A stretch of 64,000 bases of DNA, taken from positions 124,001 to 188,000 of the forward strand of contig CAAGEE010000018.1 of the NCBI GenBank assembly GCA_900768815.1, written 5' to 3'. The notes beneath the pieces were generated by a model. It saw only the letters and a list, made by a program, of their open reading frames with translations. It did not search any database and was not told the origin of the DNA. Below, piece by piece: positions 31,651 through 41,444 of this stretch. Source of the stretch: Bacilli bacterium. Lineage in GTDB: Bacteria > Bacillota_I > Bacilli_A > RF39 > UBA660. How positions within the stretch are numbered: the first letter of the stretch is position 1; each line of letters opens with the position of its first letter. Made by a program: the position numbers and the translations under genes.

Positions 31651-33114
31651 ATGGATAAAGATGATTTAGAAAAAACTAAAGAAATTGATACTATTACTGA
31701 TATATCAGATGAGAAACTTGAAGAGGATTGCGAAGTTATAGATGATGATAAAACTATAGTTGGAGATAAGATAGTAGAAGAAAATATAGTTAATGATAAA
31801 GTATTAGAAGATAATAATGATGATAAAGAAAATAAAAGTAAATGTAAGAAGAAAATAATTATTATTTTAAGTTGTTTAATAGTTTTACTTCTTTTGATCT
31901 GGTTATGTTTAGATATTAAGAAGAATAAAGATAAAGAAAAAATTAAAGATGATGTTTATAATCAGAATGAGTTAAGTGATAAAGAAAAGAAAAAGAAAAT
32001 TGAAAATTATGGGGAAAAAGTTGAAAAGGTTATTTCTGATTATTATAAAAAAAATAATACTTTGTTGAGTTATGACGAGGCTTTAAAATTGATAAAAGTA
32101 GATGATGATATTAGTTGCTCTATACATGAGATTTATGATGATGGAAAAGTCTATTTAAGTGATTGTTCTTTGAATGGCAAGAGGACTAAATATTCTTATG
32201 GGAAAAAGAGAGAAGTTAAGACACCCACTGAAGTAGTTGATGATGAGACTAAAATTAATGTTTATATAAATAAAAATACAGGTAAAGTTAGTCTTACTAA
32301 ACCAACTAATATTAAGGATTATGATGTATATGTAGTTGATTGTGAAGAAGTTTATCAAAATGCTGTTTTGTTTGAAAATACACAATATGTTTTATATCAA
32401 ACTGAGAACTACTATATGCAATTAAAAAATTATGTTACTAATAAGAAAATATTAGAAAATGTTTCATATAAGGCAGTTTTACCTTTTAAAAATAAAGATA
32501 ATTATGATACTAAGTATTTGGCTGTACTTATAGATAATAAGTGGGGAATATATAATTTGAATACAGGTAAAGTAGTAGTAGCAGCTAGTTATGATGGCTT
32601 TTCTAATGGTAGTAATAATGGTACTGCTGGACCAATGGAAGTAGTTATTCCAGTTAGAAATAATTTAATTATTGTTTATAAGGGTCAAAGATATGGGGTG
32701 ATTGATTATACTAGTGGAAAAGAAGTTATACCATTTAATTATTCAAATATTAGTAAAGTAGGAGATTATTTATATGCTAGTGTTGAGTATGGATTAAATG
32801 GAGTTATATATGATTTAGATGGAAAGATAGTAGTTGATAAAAAATATAATAATGTATATGGAGTTACTAATGGTAATTATGTATTAGTTAATAAAGATAA
32901 TAGAATTTTATTAGTAAATATGAGTGGTAAAGTTATATTTGATTTTGGTGATGATACTGGTTTAGGTAAACTTAATTTTATGATAGAAAATAATGGAGAA
33001 TTGTTTTTTCAATTTCATCTAGCTGAAGATACAGAAAACTGTAAGGAATACATTTATAATCTTAGTACTGGTAATGGTAGTACTGATGAGGTTAGTTGTG
33101 GTGGAATTGGATAA
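31651..33114 (+). CDS. Membrane-anchored WG-repeat-like protein
   Basis: A 487-residue protein; start ATG 31651 behind GAGGTGAG (the ATG at 31612 lies before the promoter TATACT). An acidic cytoplasmic N-terminus of about 60 residues, one transmembrane helix (about 68-87, IIIILSCLIVLLLLIWL), then an external domain whose C-terminal half shows WG-type beta repeats (DNKWGIYNLNTGKVVVAASYD; GQRYGVIDYTSGKEVIPFNY; DLDGKIVVDKKYNNVYG). These repeats form propeller or solenoid-like structures of unknown ligand. A shorter related architecture occurs at 58012. Confidence 0.75.
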   Translation: MDKDDLEKTKEIDTITDISDEKLEEDCEVIDDDKTIVGDKIVEENIVNDKVLEDNNDDKENKSKCKKKIIIILSCLIVLLLLIWLCLDIKKNKDKEKIKDDVYNQNELSDKEKKKKIENYGEKVEKVISDYYKKNNTLLSYDEALKLIKVDDDISCSIHEIYDDGKVYLSDCSLNGKRTKYSYGKKREVKTPTEVVDDETKINVYINKNTGKVSLTKPTNIKDYDVYVVDCEEVYQNAVLFENTQYVLYQTENYYMQLKNYVTNKKILENVSYKAVLPFKNKDNYDTKYLAVLIDNKWGIYNLNTGKVVVAASYDGFSNGSNNGTAGPMEVVIPVRNNLIIVYKGQRYGVIDYTSGKEVIPFNYSNISKVGDYLYASVEYGLNGVIYDLDGKIVVDKKYNNVYGVTNGNYVLVNKDNRILLVNMSGKVIFDFGDDTGLGKLNFMIENNGELFFQFHLAEDTENCKEYIYNLSTGNGSTDEVSCGGIG

Positions 33115-33175
33115 TTATCTTGAAAAAATTTTTGTTTTTTCTAGCTCTATGTTATACTTTAGAAGGTGGTAGTAT

Positions 33176-33745
33176 ATGACAAAAGTAAAAAAAGAAGAGT
33201 ATAAGATAACGATAGGTAAGTATTTTGGACATTTGCATGTAGTTAATAGGCATAGATTTAAAGTATTTTGTTTGTGTGTTAGAGCAGGTATTCCTTGGAG
33301 GGGATTAGTACATGATCTATCTAAGTATTCTTTTACTGAGTTTTTAGAAGGAGCTAGGTATTTTTCGAAGGACTTCAGTCCAATTCTTACTTGTAAAAAA
33401 GTTAATGGTTATTCTGATGCTTGGTTACATCATAAAGGTAGAAATAAACATCATTATGAATATTGGTATGATTATGCTACTACTGATGCAACTCCAGTTA
33501 TGCCATATAAGTATTTTGCCGAGATGGTTTGTGATTCTTTAGCAGCAGGAATGACTTATAAAGGAAGACATTGGACTAAGGAATATCAACTCAATTATTG
33601 GATGAGAAAAAGAGAAAAAGCAAAAATTAATCCGAAATTAGATTTTTTATTAACTAAGGTTTATACAGATGTTAGTAACTATGGTGTTAATAAAGTTATT
33701 AATAGTAAAAATTTGAAAGATTTATATAAAAAATATATTGGGTGA
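33176..33745 (+). CDS. DUF5662 family protein
   Basis: A 189-residue soluble protein with many conserved histidines: HLHVVNRHRFKVF, GLVHDLSKYSFTEF, WLHHKGRNKHHYEYW. The H-D-L-S-K-Y and H-H-x4-K-H-H segments recall HD-type metal sites; this matches the DUF5662 family, whose activity is not established. Starts at ATG 33176 behind AGAAGGTGG. Its TGA stop is 5 bases before the next ATG, so the two genes are coupled. Confidence 0.8.
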   Translation: MTKVKKEEYKITIGKYFGHLHVVNRHRFKVFCLCVRAGIPWRGLVHDLSKYSFTEFLEGARYFSKDFSPILTCKKVNGYSDAWLHHKGRNKHHYEYWYDYATTDATPVMPYKYFAEMVCDSLAAGMTYKGRHWTKEYQLNYWMRKREKAKINPKLDFLLTKVYTDVSNYGVNKVINSKNLKDLYKKYIG

Positions 33746-33750
33746 TTGAG

Positions 33751-34371
33751 ATGAGAGTATTATTAGTTAATGGTAGTCCTAATAAAAATGGTACTACGAA
33801 TAGAGCATTAGAAGAAGTTGATAAGGCTCTTAGAGAAAACGGAATTGAAACAGAAATGTTTTGGATAGGGATTAGTCCTATAGCTGGATGTATTGGTTGT
33901 AGTAAGTGTTTTAAAAGTAAAAGGTGTATTTATAATGATGTAGTTAATGAATTTTTAGAAAAGGTTGATAATGCTGATGGCTTTGTCTTTGGAGCACCAG
34001 TTCATTTTGCGGGAGTAAATGGTAGTATGAATTCTTTTATGGATAGAGTTTTTTATGGTAAAGGTAATTTATTTAAAGGAAAGGTAGCAGCAGGAGTTGC
34101 TTGTTGTAGAAGAGCCGGTACGATTGGGGCTTTTGATAGACTAAATAAATATTTTACTTATTCTTGTATGCCTATTGTTTCAAGCAATTATTGGAATGGA
34201 GTGTTTGGGTTTAATGCTTTGGATGCCGAAAAAGATTTAGAGGGATTACAAACTATGAGGGTTCTTGGTAATAATATGGCCTGGTTATTAAAGTGTATTG
34301 AGTTAGGTAAGAAGAATGGTATAGAGTTTCCAAAGATGGAGAAGAAAACATTAACTAATTATATAGATTAG
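33751..34371 (+). CDS. Flavodoxin-fold NAD(P)H-dependent oxidoreductase
   Basis: A 206-residue FMN-binding reductase. N-terminal MRVLLVNGSPNKNGTTNRAL holds the FMN phosphate loop (GSPNKNGTT), followed by the CIGCSKCFKSKRCIYND cysteine segment often seen in iron-sulfur flavoproteins and their relatives, and GFVFGAPVHFAGVNGSMNSFMDRVFY. ATG 33751 is chosen over GTG 33742, which lies inside the previous stop region. Electron partners unknown. Confidence 0.87.
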   Translation: MRVLLVNGSPNKNGTTNRALEEVDKALRENGIETEMFWIGISPIAGCIGCSKCFKSKRCIYNDVVNEFLEKVDNADGFVFGAPVHFAGVNGSMNSFMDRVFYGKGNLFKGKVAAGVACCRRAGTIGAFDRLNKYFTYSCMPIVSSNYWNGVFGFNALDAEKDLEGLQTMRVLGNNMAWLLKCIELGKKNGIEFPKMEKKTLTNYID

Positions 34372-34393
34372 AAAGGGTAACCTTTCTTTTTTT
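34371..34393 (+). terminator. Intrinsic terminator
   Basis: GAAAGG-GTAA-CCTTTC then TTTTTTT, running straight into the next promoter's TTGACT. Confidence 0.8.
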
Positions 34394-34420
34394 GACTATG
34401 TTATGGTTTAATGGTATAAT
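34392..34420 (+). promoter_or_regulatory. Strong housekeeping promoter
   Basis: TTGACT, exactly 17 bases, TATAAT; the -35 overlaps the T-run of the preceding terminator. Confidence 0.8.
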
Positions 34421-34445
34421 ATGCAACTAGTAAAGGGGGATTATT

Positions 34446-35981
34446 ATGAATAGTATTGTTAGTGATACAATTAATAAAGGAATTCCTATTGATGCTCAAA
34501 TAACTATGTTTGCAACTGATTTTTTAGAACTTTGTGATGATAAAGATAGAGCAATAAAAGCATTGAAAAAAGTAATTGATGAAATTGATTTGTATTTTAA
34601 GAGTGAAATAGAAGATTGTCCGGAGTTTGGAATTGTACAAGCATTAAGTGTTGTGCAAGGAAGAGATTGTTTAACTAAGAAGATTTGTTATTCAGTAGAG
34701 GCTTTAGCGGCTACTATTGTTACAGAACTTAGTTTACAAGGCATAGAAATAGTAGATTTATTTGATTTATTTAATAAAGATAATATATTTGAAAATACTA
34801 TAAAGAAATTAAGACATATTTCATCTGAGAAAAAATTGGAAAGAGAGTTTCCTAATTTGTATAATAAATATAAGGAATTAGTTAATTGTAAAAAGTTAGC
34901 ACAACATTATAATCATGTTATTAATGGTTATACTTCTACTTGGAGGGAAAAATATGAGGCAAGAAAGAAGCTGGAAGAATGTTTTGAAAATACTGATCAG
35001 ATTGATGAGTTTTTAAAGAAAGCAAATTATGAAGTTAATCCTAGGAAGTTTGCTAATAAATGTGCCGATTTGTTTGAATTTATTTCTATGCATATAGATG
35101 AAGTAGTTACATTTATGCATGAACATCCAATAGACTTAACATTATTTAGTGATAAAGAGCAAAAGAGATTTGAATTATATGTTGCTAATAGATATTTAAG
35201 ATATGTTACTTTGGTACCAGAAAAAGATAAACAAAAGTACTTATATTATGTTTCTAATTACTTTTTGGAACTTGGTAATAATATTGGTAGTGATGTTTCT
35301 ATAGATGTTGTTGATAGTGAAAATAAAAAAGTAACTACAGTTACTCCAAAAATATTATTAGAAAAGTATAAGAAAGTATTAATTAGTAATCCAAGTTTAA
35401 AGATAGTTAGACTTAAGTCAGTTGATTTTTCAACTATGAGTCCAAAAGAAGTAAAAGAGTTTATGGATGGCTATTTAAAAGAATTATCGGCTAATTGGGA
35501 AATAATACCTAAGGGAAGTTTTGAAAGTACTTTTGCAGGTGTTGCTTCTAAGGTAACTTCTAATTTGAGTGAAGAAGAGAAAAAGGCTCAACAAGAGAAG
35601 TTGGCTAATCTTTATTTAGAAAAAAAGAGTTTATATGAGTCTTCTGATCCATATTCAATATTGCGTGGAATAAAAACATTTGATGGATACTATGCTTATG
35701 TTTATCCTAATGGAAAAGTTATTTTGGATAAGTATTTTGAAAATGTATCTACTGGTAGACTTGCTAAAGATAATGCTATTTATGTTATGAATTTTGATAA
35801 TTTTTATGAGTTATCACATTTAACTAAGATGGAACTTATTAGTCATCCTTCTTGTTATAGAATTATTCATGCTGGTAATTGGCAACAAAAGGTAAAAAAC
35901 ATTATTGGTAGTGATGGTGACATAGATGTTTCTAAGTGTAGAGAAAAATTAATTGATACTGGTGATGTTAGTAAAGGCTAG
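34446..35981 (+). CDS. Unknown soluble protein
   Basis: A 511-residue, largely helical protein with no signal peptide or membrane segment; AAAGGGGGA precedes ATG 34446. Notable stretches: VVQGRDCLTKKICYSVEALAA, EVVTFMHEHPIDLTLFSDKEQ and a C-terminal beta-rich part (GIKTFDGYYAYVYPNGKVIL). I do not recognise the family. It has a consensus promoter, so it is likely well expressed. Confidence 0.6.
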   Translation: MNSIVSDTINKGIPIDAQITMFATDFLELCDDKDRAIKALKKVIDEIDLYFKSEIEDCPEFGIVQALSVVQGRDCLTKKICYSVEALAATIVTELSLQGIEIVDLFDLFNKDNIFENTIKKLRHISSEKKLEREFPNLYNKYKELVNCKKLAQHYNHVINGYTSTWREKYEARKKLEECFENTDQIDEFLKKANYEVNPRKFANKCADLFEFISMHIDEVVTFMHEHPIDLTLFSDKEQKRFELYVANRYLRYVTLVPEKDKQKYLYYVSNYFLELGNNIGSDVSIDVVDSENKKVTTVTPKILLEKYKKVLISNPSLKIVRLKSVDFSTMSPKEVKEFMDGYLKELSANWEIIPKGSFESTFAGVASKVTSNLSEEEKKAQQEKLANLYLEKKSLYESSDPYSILRGIKTFDGYYAYVYPNGKVILDKYFENVSTGRLAKDNAIYVMNFDNFYELSHLTKMELISHPSCYRIIHAGNWQQKVKNIIGSDGDIDVSKCREKLIDTGDVSKG

Positions 35982-36025
35982 TTTTTGGAGGTGTATAGAT
36001 TTATACATTTTCTTTTTATAAATAA

Positions 36026-36052
36026 TTAGCACTCTATATTGACAAGTGCTAA
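36026..36052 (+). promoter_or_regulatory. CIRCE operator of clpB
   Basis: TTAGCACTC-9 bases-AAGTGCTAA, one mismatch from the consensus inverted repeat. The promoter TTGACA (36039-36044), 17 bases, TATAAT (36062-36067) overlaps it, so HrcA bound here would block RNA polymerase. Confidence 0.93.
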
Positions 36053-36091
36053 AATATGGCGTATAATATATGTTGGAAGAGGTGATAGAGT

Positions 36092-38203
36092 ATGTATAAT
36101 AATTATCAAGAAGAACAAGAAGAAAATGTATTAGAAAAATATGGTCGTGATATAACTGAAGCTGCTAAACGTGGCAAGATTGATCCAGTTATTGGTCGTG
36201 ATGAAGAAATACGTAGTATCACTCGTGTATTATCAAGAAAAACAAAAAACAATCCGGTTTTAATAGGTGAACCTGGTGTTGGTAAAACAGCAATAGTGGA
36301 AGGTCTTGCTTTAAGAATTATAAAGGGTGATGTTCCTGCTAGTTTAAAGAATAAAACCATTTGGGAGTTGGATATGGCTGCTTTGGTGGCTGGTGCTAAA
36401 TATCGTGGTGAATTTGAGGAACGTTTAAAGAAAGTTTTAAACGAAGTTAAGAAGAGTGAAGGCGATATAATCATGTTTATCGATGAGATACATATGATTG
36501 TTGGTACTGGTAGAACTGAAGGTGCTATGGACACATCTAATATATTAAAACCAATGCTTGCCCGTGGAGAAATACATGTAATTGGTGCTACGACTTTGAA
36601 TGAGTATCGTCAATATATAGAAAAAGATGGAGCACTAGAAAGACGTTTTCAAAAAATTAAAGTATCTGAACCAACTGTAGAAGATACTATTACCATATTA
36701 CGTGGATTAAAAGAAAGATTTGAGATACATCATGGTGTTACTATTCAAGATAAGGCTTTAATATCAGCAGCTACTTTGTCTAATCGTTATATTACAGATC
36801 GTTATTTACCAGATAAAGCAATTGATTTGGTAGATGAGGCTTGTGCTACAATTAGGGTACAGATGGATTCAGTTCCAGAAAATTTGGATAATTTGACTCA
36901 TAAAATTATGAGATTACAAATAGAGAGAGAAGCCATTAAGAAAGAAAAAGATGAGATTTCTAAGAAACGTAGAGAAGAGATTGATGCAGAAGTAGAAAAG
37001 TTACAAGCTAAGGAAAAGGAATTAACTGAGGCTTGGAATAAAGAGAAAAACTTAAATGTAGATATTAAGAAGAAAAAAGCTGAAATTGAAGAGGCTAAGT
37101 TTGAACTAGAAAAAGCTGAAAACAAATATGATTTGGAAAGAGCTGCAATACTTAGACATGGTGAAATTCCAAGACTTGAAAAAGAGTTGGAAGAGTTAAA
37201 TAATACTGAGAAGAATAAAATACTTAGTGATACTGTTACTAGTGATGATATTGCGGAAGTTATTTCTAGATGGACTAATATTCCTATTTCGAAGTTAGTA
37301 AGTAGTGAGAAAGAAAAACTTTTATCTTTGGAAGATAACATGAAAAAACGTGTTATGGGGCAAGATAAAGCTATAAAATTAGTAAGTGATGCCATCTTGA
37401 AGTCTCGTGCTGGTATAAAGGATCCTAATAGACCAATCGCGTCATTTATGTTTTTGGGACCTACTGGTGTTGGTAAAACTGAGATTGCTAGAACGCTTGC
37501 TTATGAGTTATTTGATGATGAAACTCATATGATTAGAATTGATATGAGTGAATATATGGAGAAGTTTAGTGTGTCTAGATTAATTGGTTCGCCTCCAGGA
37601 TATGTTGGATATGAAGAAGGGGGACAATTAACTGAAGCTGTTAGACGTAATCCTTATAGTATAGTTTTATTTGATGAGATAGAAAAAGCTCATCCAGAGG
37701 TTTTAAATTTACTTTTACAAGTGTTAGATGATGGTAGAATTACTGATTCTAATGGTCGTACAGTTGACTTTAAGAATACAATTATCATTATGACATCTAA
37801 TTTAGGTAGTGAACATATTCTAAATGGAGATGCATCTAAAGTAATGGATGATGTTAGAAATTATTTTAGACCAGAGTTTATTAACCGAATTGATGAAATT
37901 ATTGTATTTGATCCATTATCAAAAGAAGCTATTAATTCGATACTTGATAAAATTTTAACAGAAATAGAAGGCCGTTTAGGTGATGCTCATATTAAGATTG
38001 CTATAAGTGATAAGGCAAGACATCATTTAATAGAAGATGGTTACGATGTTAATTATGGTGCTAGACCATTAAAGAGATTAGTAAGTCGTACTATTGAGAC
38101 TTTACTTGCTAGAATGATAATTGAAGGTAAAGTTAAACCAAAAGATACAGTTTTTGTTGATTATAAAGATGATCAATATGTTCTTCAAACTGAGGATAAG
38201 TAA
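36092..38203 (+). CDS. clpB: ClpB disaggregase lacking the N-terminal domain
   Basis: A 703-residue Hsp100 chaperone that extracts proteins from aggregates with DnaK. It lacks the ~150-residue N-domain and starts just before D1 ([21 protein letters not shown]). D1: Walker [10 protein letters not shown], pore loop KYRGEFEER, Walker [10 protein letters not shown]. Middle coiled coil about residues 275-400. D2: Walker [27 protein letters not shown], Walker [11 protein letters not shown], sensor 2 GARPLKR. The ClpP-docking loop of ClpC is absent after SNLGSEHIL, which supports ClpB over ClpC. Short forms without the N-domain are also known in mycoplasmas. Regulated by CIRCE. Confidence 0.92.
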   Translation: MYNNYQEEQEENVLEKYGRDITEAAKRGKIDPVIGRDEEIRSITRVLSRKTKNNPVLIGEPGVGKTAIVEGLALRIIKGDVPASLKNKTIWELDMAALVAGAKYRGEFEERLKKVLNEVKKSEGDIIMFIDEIHMIVGTGRTEGAMDTSNILKPMLARGEIHVIGATTLNEYRQYIEKDGALERRFQKIKVSEPTVEDTITILRGLKERFEIHHGVTIQDKALISAATLSNRYITDRYLPDKAIDLVDEACATIRVQMDSVPENLDNLTHKIMRLQIEREAIKKEKDEISKKRREEIDAEVEKLQAKEKELTEAWNKEKNLNVDIKKKKAEIEEAKFELEKAENKYDLERAAILRHGEIPRLEKELEELNNTEKNKILSDTVTSDDIAEVISRWTNIPISKLVSSEKEKLLSLEDNMKKRVMGQDKAIKLVSDAILKSRAGIKDPNRPIASFMFLGPTGVGKTEIARTLAYELFDDETHMIRIDMSEYMEKFSVSRLIGSPPGYVGYEEGGQLTEAVRRNPYSIVLFDEIEKAHPEVLNLLLQVLDDGRITDSNGRTVDFKNTIIIMTSNLGSEHILNGDASKVMDDVRNYFRPEFINRIDEIIVFDPLSKEAINSILDKILTEIEGRLGDAHIKIAISDKARHHLIEDGYDVNYGARPLKRLVSRTIETLLARMIIEGKVKPKDTVFVDYKDDQYVLQTEDK

Positions 38204-38220
38204 TATTATCCTCTTTTTTT
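38192..38220 (+). terminator. clpB terminator
   Basis: GAGGATAAGTAATATTATCCTC followed by TTTTTTT; the stem contains the clpB stop codon. Confidence 0.85.
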
Positions 38221-38266
38221 ATTATGATTTTTTTGATATAATTCTTTTTAGAATAGTGAGTGTGAT

Positions 38267-39667
38267 ATGATGAAAAGGTTCTTTTTAACTTTAATGGTAT
38301 CAGCTTTTTTACTTTTGCCATTTAGTGTAAGGGCAGTTGACCTTGAGAAGAGTTTTGAGACGAGTTTTGATTTAACTGATTTTTATAGTGAAATTTATTC
38401 TATGACTAGTTATGATGATTCTGGTAATGTAAATGGATATATTATTTATTCTGAAGATAGAAAAATCTATAGAAAATATGATTTGAATAATAAAAACGTA
38501 TGGGATAAATCTAATATTACAGTTAAAGATTTGGATGTTACTATAAATAGTAATGATAATTTTTTAATAAAAAAAATAAATCCTGATACTAATGAAGTCC
38601 TTTGGCAAAAAAAAGTTAATGGATATATTTATAGATATTTTTATAGTTATAATGATTCTGGTACTGTTGATGGTTATTTAATGCATTTTGCTGCCAATTC
38701 TAAATATTCTTTTTTGATACCTGGAAATTATATAATCAAGTATGATTTGAATGGTAATGTTCTTTGGTCTAAAAATTATGACAATGGGTTTTATAGATTT
38801 TTAAATGTTGCAAATCAGTCTGTTAAATTTTATGCTAAATATGGTAATCATGGCTCTTGCTATGTTTGTGCCAATGATATTTTGTCAGGAACCGAAATTA
38901 ATTGTGAAAGTATTGGTACCAGAAATTCAACCAATATGTTAGTGCATGACAATGAACTTATTGTTGTGGTTGTTGGTGGATTATTTTATACTTCAGATGT
39001 GAAATCAAAAATGTTAAAATTTGATATTGCTGGTATAAAAACATTCGAAAGAAATCTTGACTTTGATTTCTTTCCAAGTGCTGTTATTAATAATAAGTTA
39101 TCTGATGGTACGCCTGTTGGTATTTTAATGGGGCTTTATTTTGATGATTTTGGTTATGCTTTTACAAGTTACGACTATGATGGAAACTTGATATGGAAAA
39201 AGGAACTTTCGTATGAGCCTTCTTTTATAGCTGAAAGTTATGATGAAACTGGTGAGTTTAATGGATATATTGTTACTGGGTATGATAGAGTTAATAAAAA
39301 GGGATATATTACTAAATTTACTTATCCTAAAAAAGTTATTGAAAGTAAAAACAATGATGTTGAAGTTTTAGACTACACTTACCCTGGAAAAGTAGTTACT
39401 TTGAAGCCTAAAGAAAAAGCCGGATATTTTGTAAAGAGAGTTATTGTTAGAGATAGTTCTGGTAAGGAAATAGAAGTAAGTAATAATAATACTTTTGTAA
39501 TGCCAGATGATGATGTTAGTATTGAAGTTATTTATGAAAAAAGAGAGACTGAGCCTGTAATAAATCCAGATACAGCTTCTACTATTAGTGTTATACTTGT
39601 TTTAGTATCAATAGTTGTCTTTGGTACAGTTTTGATTAGAGTTACAGTTTTAAATAAGTCAATGTAG
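38267..39667 (+). CDS. Secreted beta-propeller-like protein with C-terminal anchor
   Basis: A 466-residue protein with signal peptide (MMKRFFLTLMVSAFLLLPFSVRA) and repeated outer-strand motifs typical of PQQ-like propellers: KKINPDTNEVLWQKKVNG, IKYDLNGNVLWSKNYDNG, SYDYDGNLIWKKELS. After the propeller comes a short InlB-like module (KEKAGYFVKRVIV...NNTFVMPDDDVSIEVIYEK) and then NPDTAS, a transmembrane helix (about 436-456) and a short basic tail. The NPDTA sequence before the helix resembles a sorting signal but is not canonical LPxTG. ATG 38267 or 38270 could be the start. The following gene is 9 bases away. Confidence 0.75.
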   Translation: MMKRFFLTLMVSAFLLLPFSVRAVDLEKSFETSFDLTDFYSEIYSMTSYDDSGNVNGYIIYSEDRKIYRKYDLNNKNVWDKSNITVKDLDVTINSNDNFLIKKINPDTNEVLWQKKVNGYIYRYFYSYNDSGTVDGYLMHFAANSKYSFLIPGNYIIKYDLNGNVLWSKNYDNGFYRFLNVANQSVKFYAKYGNHGSCYVCANDILSGTEINCESIGTRNSTNMLVHDNELIVVVVGGLFYTSDVKSKMLKFDIAGIKTFERNLDFDFFPSAVINNKLSDGTPVGILMGLYFDDFGYAFTSYDYDGNLIWKKELSYEPSFIAESYDETGEFNGYIVTGYDRVNKKGYITKFTYPKKVIESKNNDVEVLDYTYPGKVVTLKPKEKAGYFVKRVIVRDSSGKEIEVSNNNTFVMPDDDVSIEVIYEKRETEPVINPDTASTISVILVLVSIVVFGTVLIRVTVLNKSM

Positions 39668-39676
39668 GAGAAGATT

Positions 39677-40459
39677 ATGAAAACATTAAGGAAAATATTT
39701 ATTGTTTTATTAGAAGTTGTTTTAGTTTGTTTGATGGTAGTATTTATATTATCTTTTTCAGTACGTGATGCAGTTGTTAAACAAATGAAGAATGTTACTG
39801 TTGAAAATGTAAGGGAAGAGATAATTTCTGATGTTGATTCTAATATTAATGATGAAAGTTTTAATGAGTTAGTTAATAATACTGAAGCTGATGCTTTAAT
39901 TCAAAAATATATTGATTTACTTATTTCTGGTATGGCTGGTAATAATATTGATAGTGATATTAATATAGATGAAGATGTAATTACTTTTATTGATAATAAT
40001 AAAGAATTGTTAAAAGAAAAATTAGGAGTAAGTGATGAACAATTAGAAGAATTTAAGAAGAGTGAAAACTTAAAAAAAGCTAATGATTATTTTAAGGAAA
40101 AAGTACAAGAGGGTAATGAAAGTAATAAGAGTGTAGTAACAACGTTTAGAATATATAATAATTTAATATCTGATAGTTTAAGAATTATACTAACTATTTC
40201 TATTATTGTTTTAATAGTTATTATTGGAATATTAAAGAACTCTTTATTAAGTTTAATTAAAGTGGTTGGTATTGATTTAGTAATTACTGCTATTTTATCT
40301 ATACTTATTGTGACTATATTAAATTTTATAATTATATCTGTTGCTGATTTAGCAATTACAGTTAATTATAGTTATGGTTTAATTTATGGAGTTGTTGCTT
40401 TAGTTATTGGAATCATAATGATTGTTAGTAGTAATATTTATAAGAAAAAGTTGTCTTAG
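39677..40459 (+). CDS. Membrane protein of unknown function
   Basis: A 260-residue protein: one N-terminal transmembrane helix (about 7-28), an acidic external domain of about 130 residues (Asn/Asp/Glu-rich, helical), then three closely packed transmembrane helices (about 165-250). AGGAGA precedes ATG 39677. It follows the propeller gene by 9 bases and likely forms an operon with it. Family not recognised. Confidence 0.7.
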   Translation: MKTLRKIFIVLLEVVLVCLMVVFILSFSVRDAVVKQMKNVTVENVREEIISDVDSNINDESFNELVNNTEADALIQKYIDLLISGMAGNNIDSDINIDEDVITFIDNNKELLKEKLGVSDEQLEEFKKSENLKKANDYFKEKVQEGNESNKSVVTTFRIYNNLISDSLRIILTISIIVLIVIIGILKNSLLSLIKVVGIDLVITAILSILIVTILNFIIISVADLAITVNYSYGLIYGVVALVIGIIMIVSSNIYKKKLS

Positions 40460-40568
40460 AACATCTTTTTTTTGTAAAGTTTCTGTAAAGTTTTTCATAT
40501 GATTAATTGTGTCCTTAAAAATAACTGGATTTTGTGATATAATCTATATTCTGTTTGGAGGGGATGCT

Positions 40569-41444
40569 TTGAAATTTTATAAATATATATGTGAAGTTAT
40601 TTCAAATATTACTACTATAGATAAAGAATATATATATGTTATTATTTCTACGATTTCGGTATTAGTAATCTTTTATCTATTAAAGAAAATTGGTCGAAAG
40701 GTAATACAAAGACTTACGTCTGGTAGGAGGGAATTTGTTTCTAATCAGGCCTATCAAGTAACCTTGAATGTATTAGAGGTTTAAATTTTAGTTATTATTT
40801 GGGATGATTATATAAAGGGATTAATGACTCTTATTAGTGTTATATCAGCCGCTATGACTATTGCTTTAAGAGATTTTATACTTAACTTTTTTTGTGGAGT
40901 TTATATTAAGTTTAAGAAACCGTTTAAAGTAGAGGATCGTATACAAATTGGAGATATGAAGGGAGACGTTATGAGTATTTCGGCTTTTAGTTTTGAAATG
41001 CTAGAAGTTTCTACTAAAGAAGATAATGGTCAATCAACGGGTGTTGTTATTCATTATCCTAATTCAACTATTATATCTGGACCTGTAAAAAATATTAACA
41101 AAGGATTTAAATATATTTGGGATGAAATGACTATAAAAGTTAAAATGGATTGTGATCTAGCTAATAATAAAAAAGAGATATATAAAATAGTTAATAGTTT
41201 GGAGACCGTTAAAAATATTCCAAGAAAGATGAAAAATCAAATAGCAGATGTTAATACTACCAATAGAATTTATTTTAATAAGTTTGATCCTATCATTTAT
41301 ACTAAGATAGTTGATAATCATGTGGAACTTGTACTTAGATTTTTAATGCATCCTAAAAAAGCTAGGTATATAGAAAGTGTTATTTGGAATAAGATTTATT
41401 TAGCTTATAAAGAAGAAAAAATTAATCTTTATGTTAAGGATTAA
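40569..41444 (+). pseudogene. mscS: MscS-type mechanosensitive channel with in-frame stop
   Basis: Start TTG 40569 behind GGAGGGGA. The frame reads 71 residues (LKFYKYICEV...YQVTLNVLEV), hits TAA at 40782-40784, and continues without a shift: ILVIIWDDYIKGLMTLISVISAAMTIALRDFILNFF, then the MscS beta domain FKKPFKVEDRIQIGDMKGDVMSI...YPNSTIISGPV and the C-terminal domain to 41444. One nonsense codon in the second half of the transmembrane region therefore separates two parts of a normal-sized channel that would protect against osmotic downshock. A downstream ATG (40824) could still give the pore-lining helix and beta domain, but without the first helices. Confidence 0.78.

Noticed and set aside
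36092..38203. ClpC rather than ClpB
   Set aside because: The middle domain is long and the ClpP-binding loop is absent.
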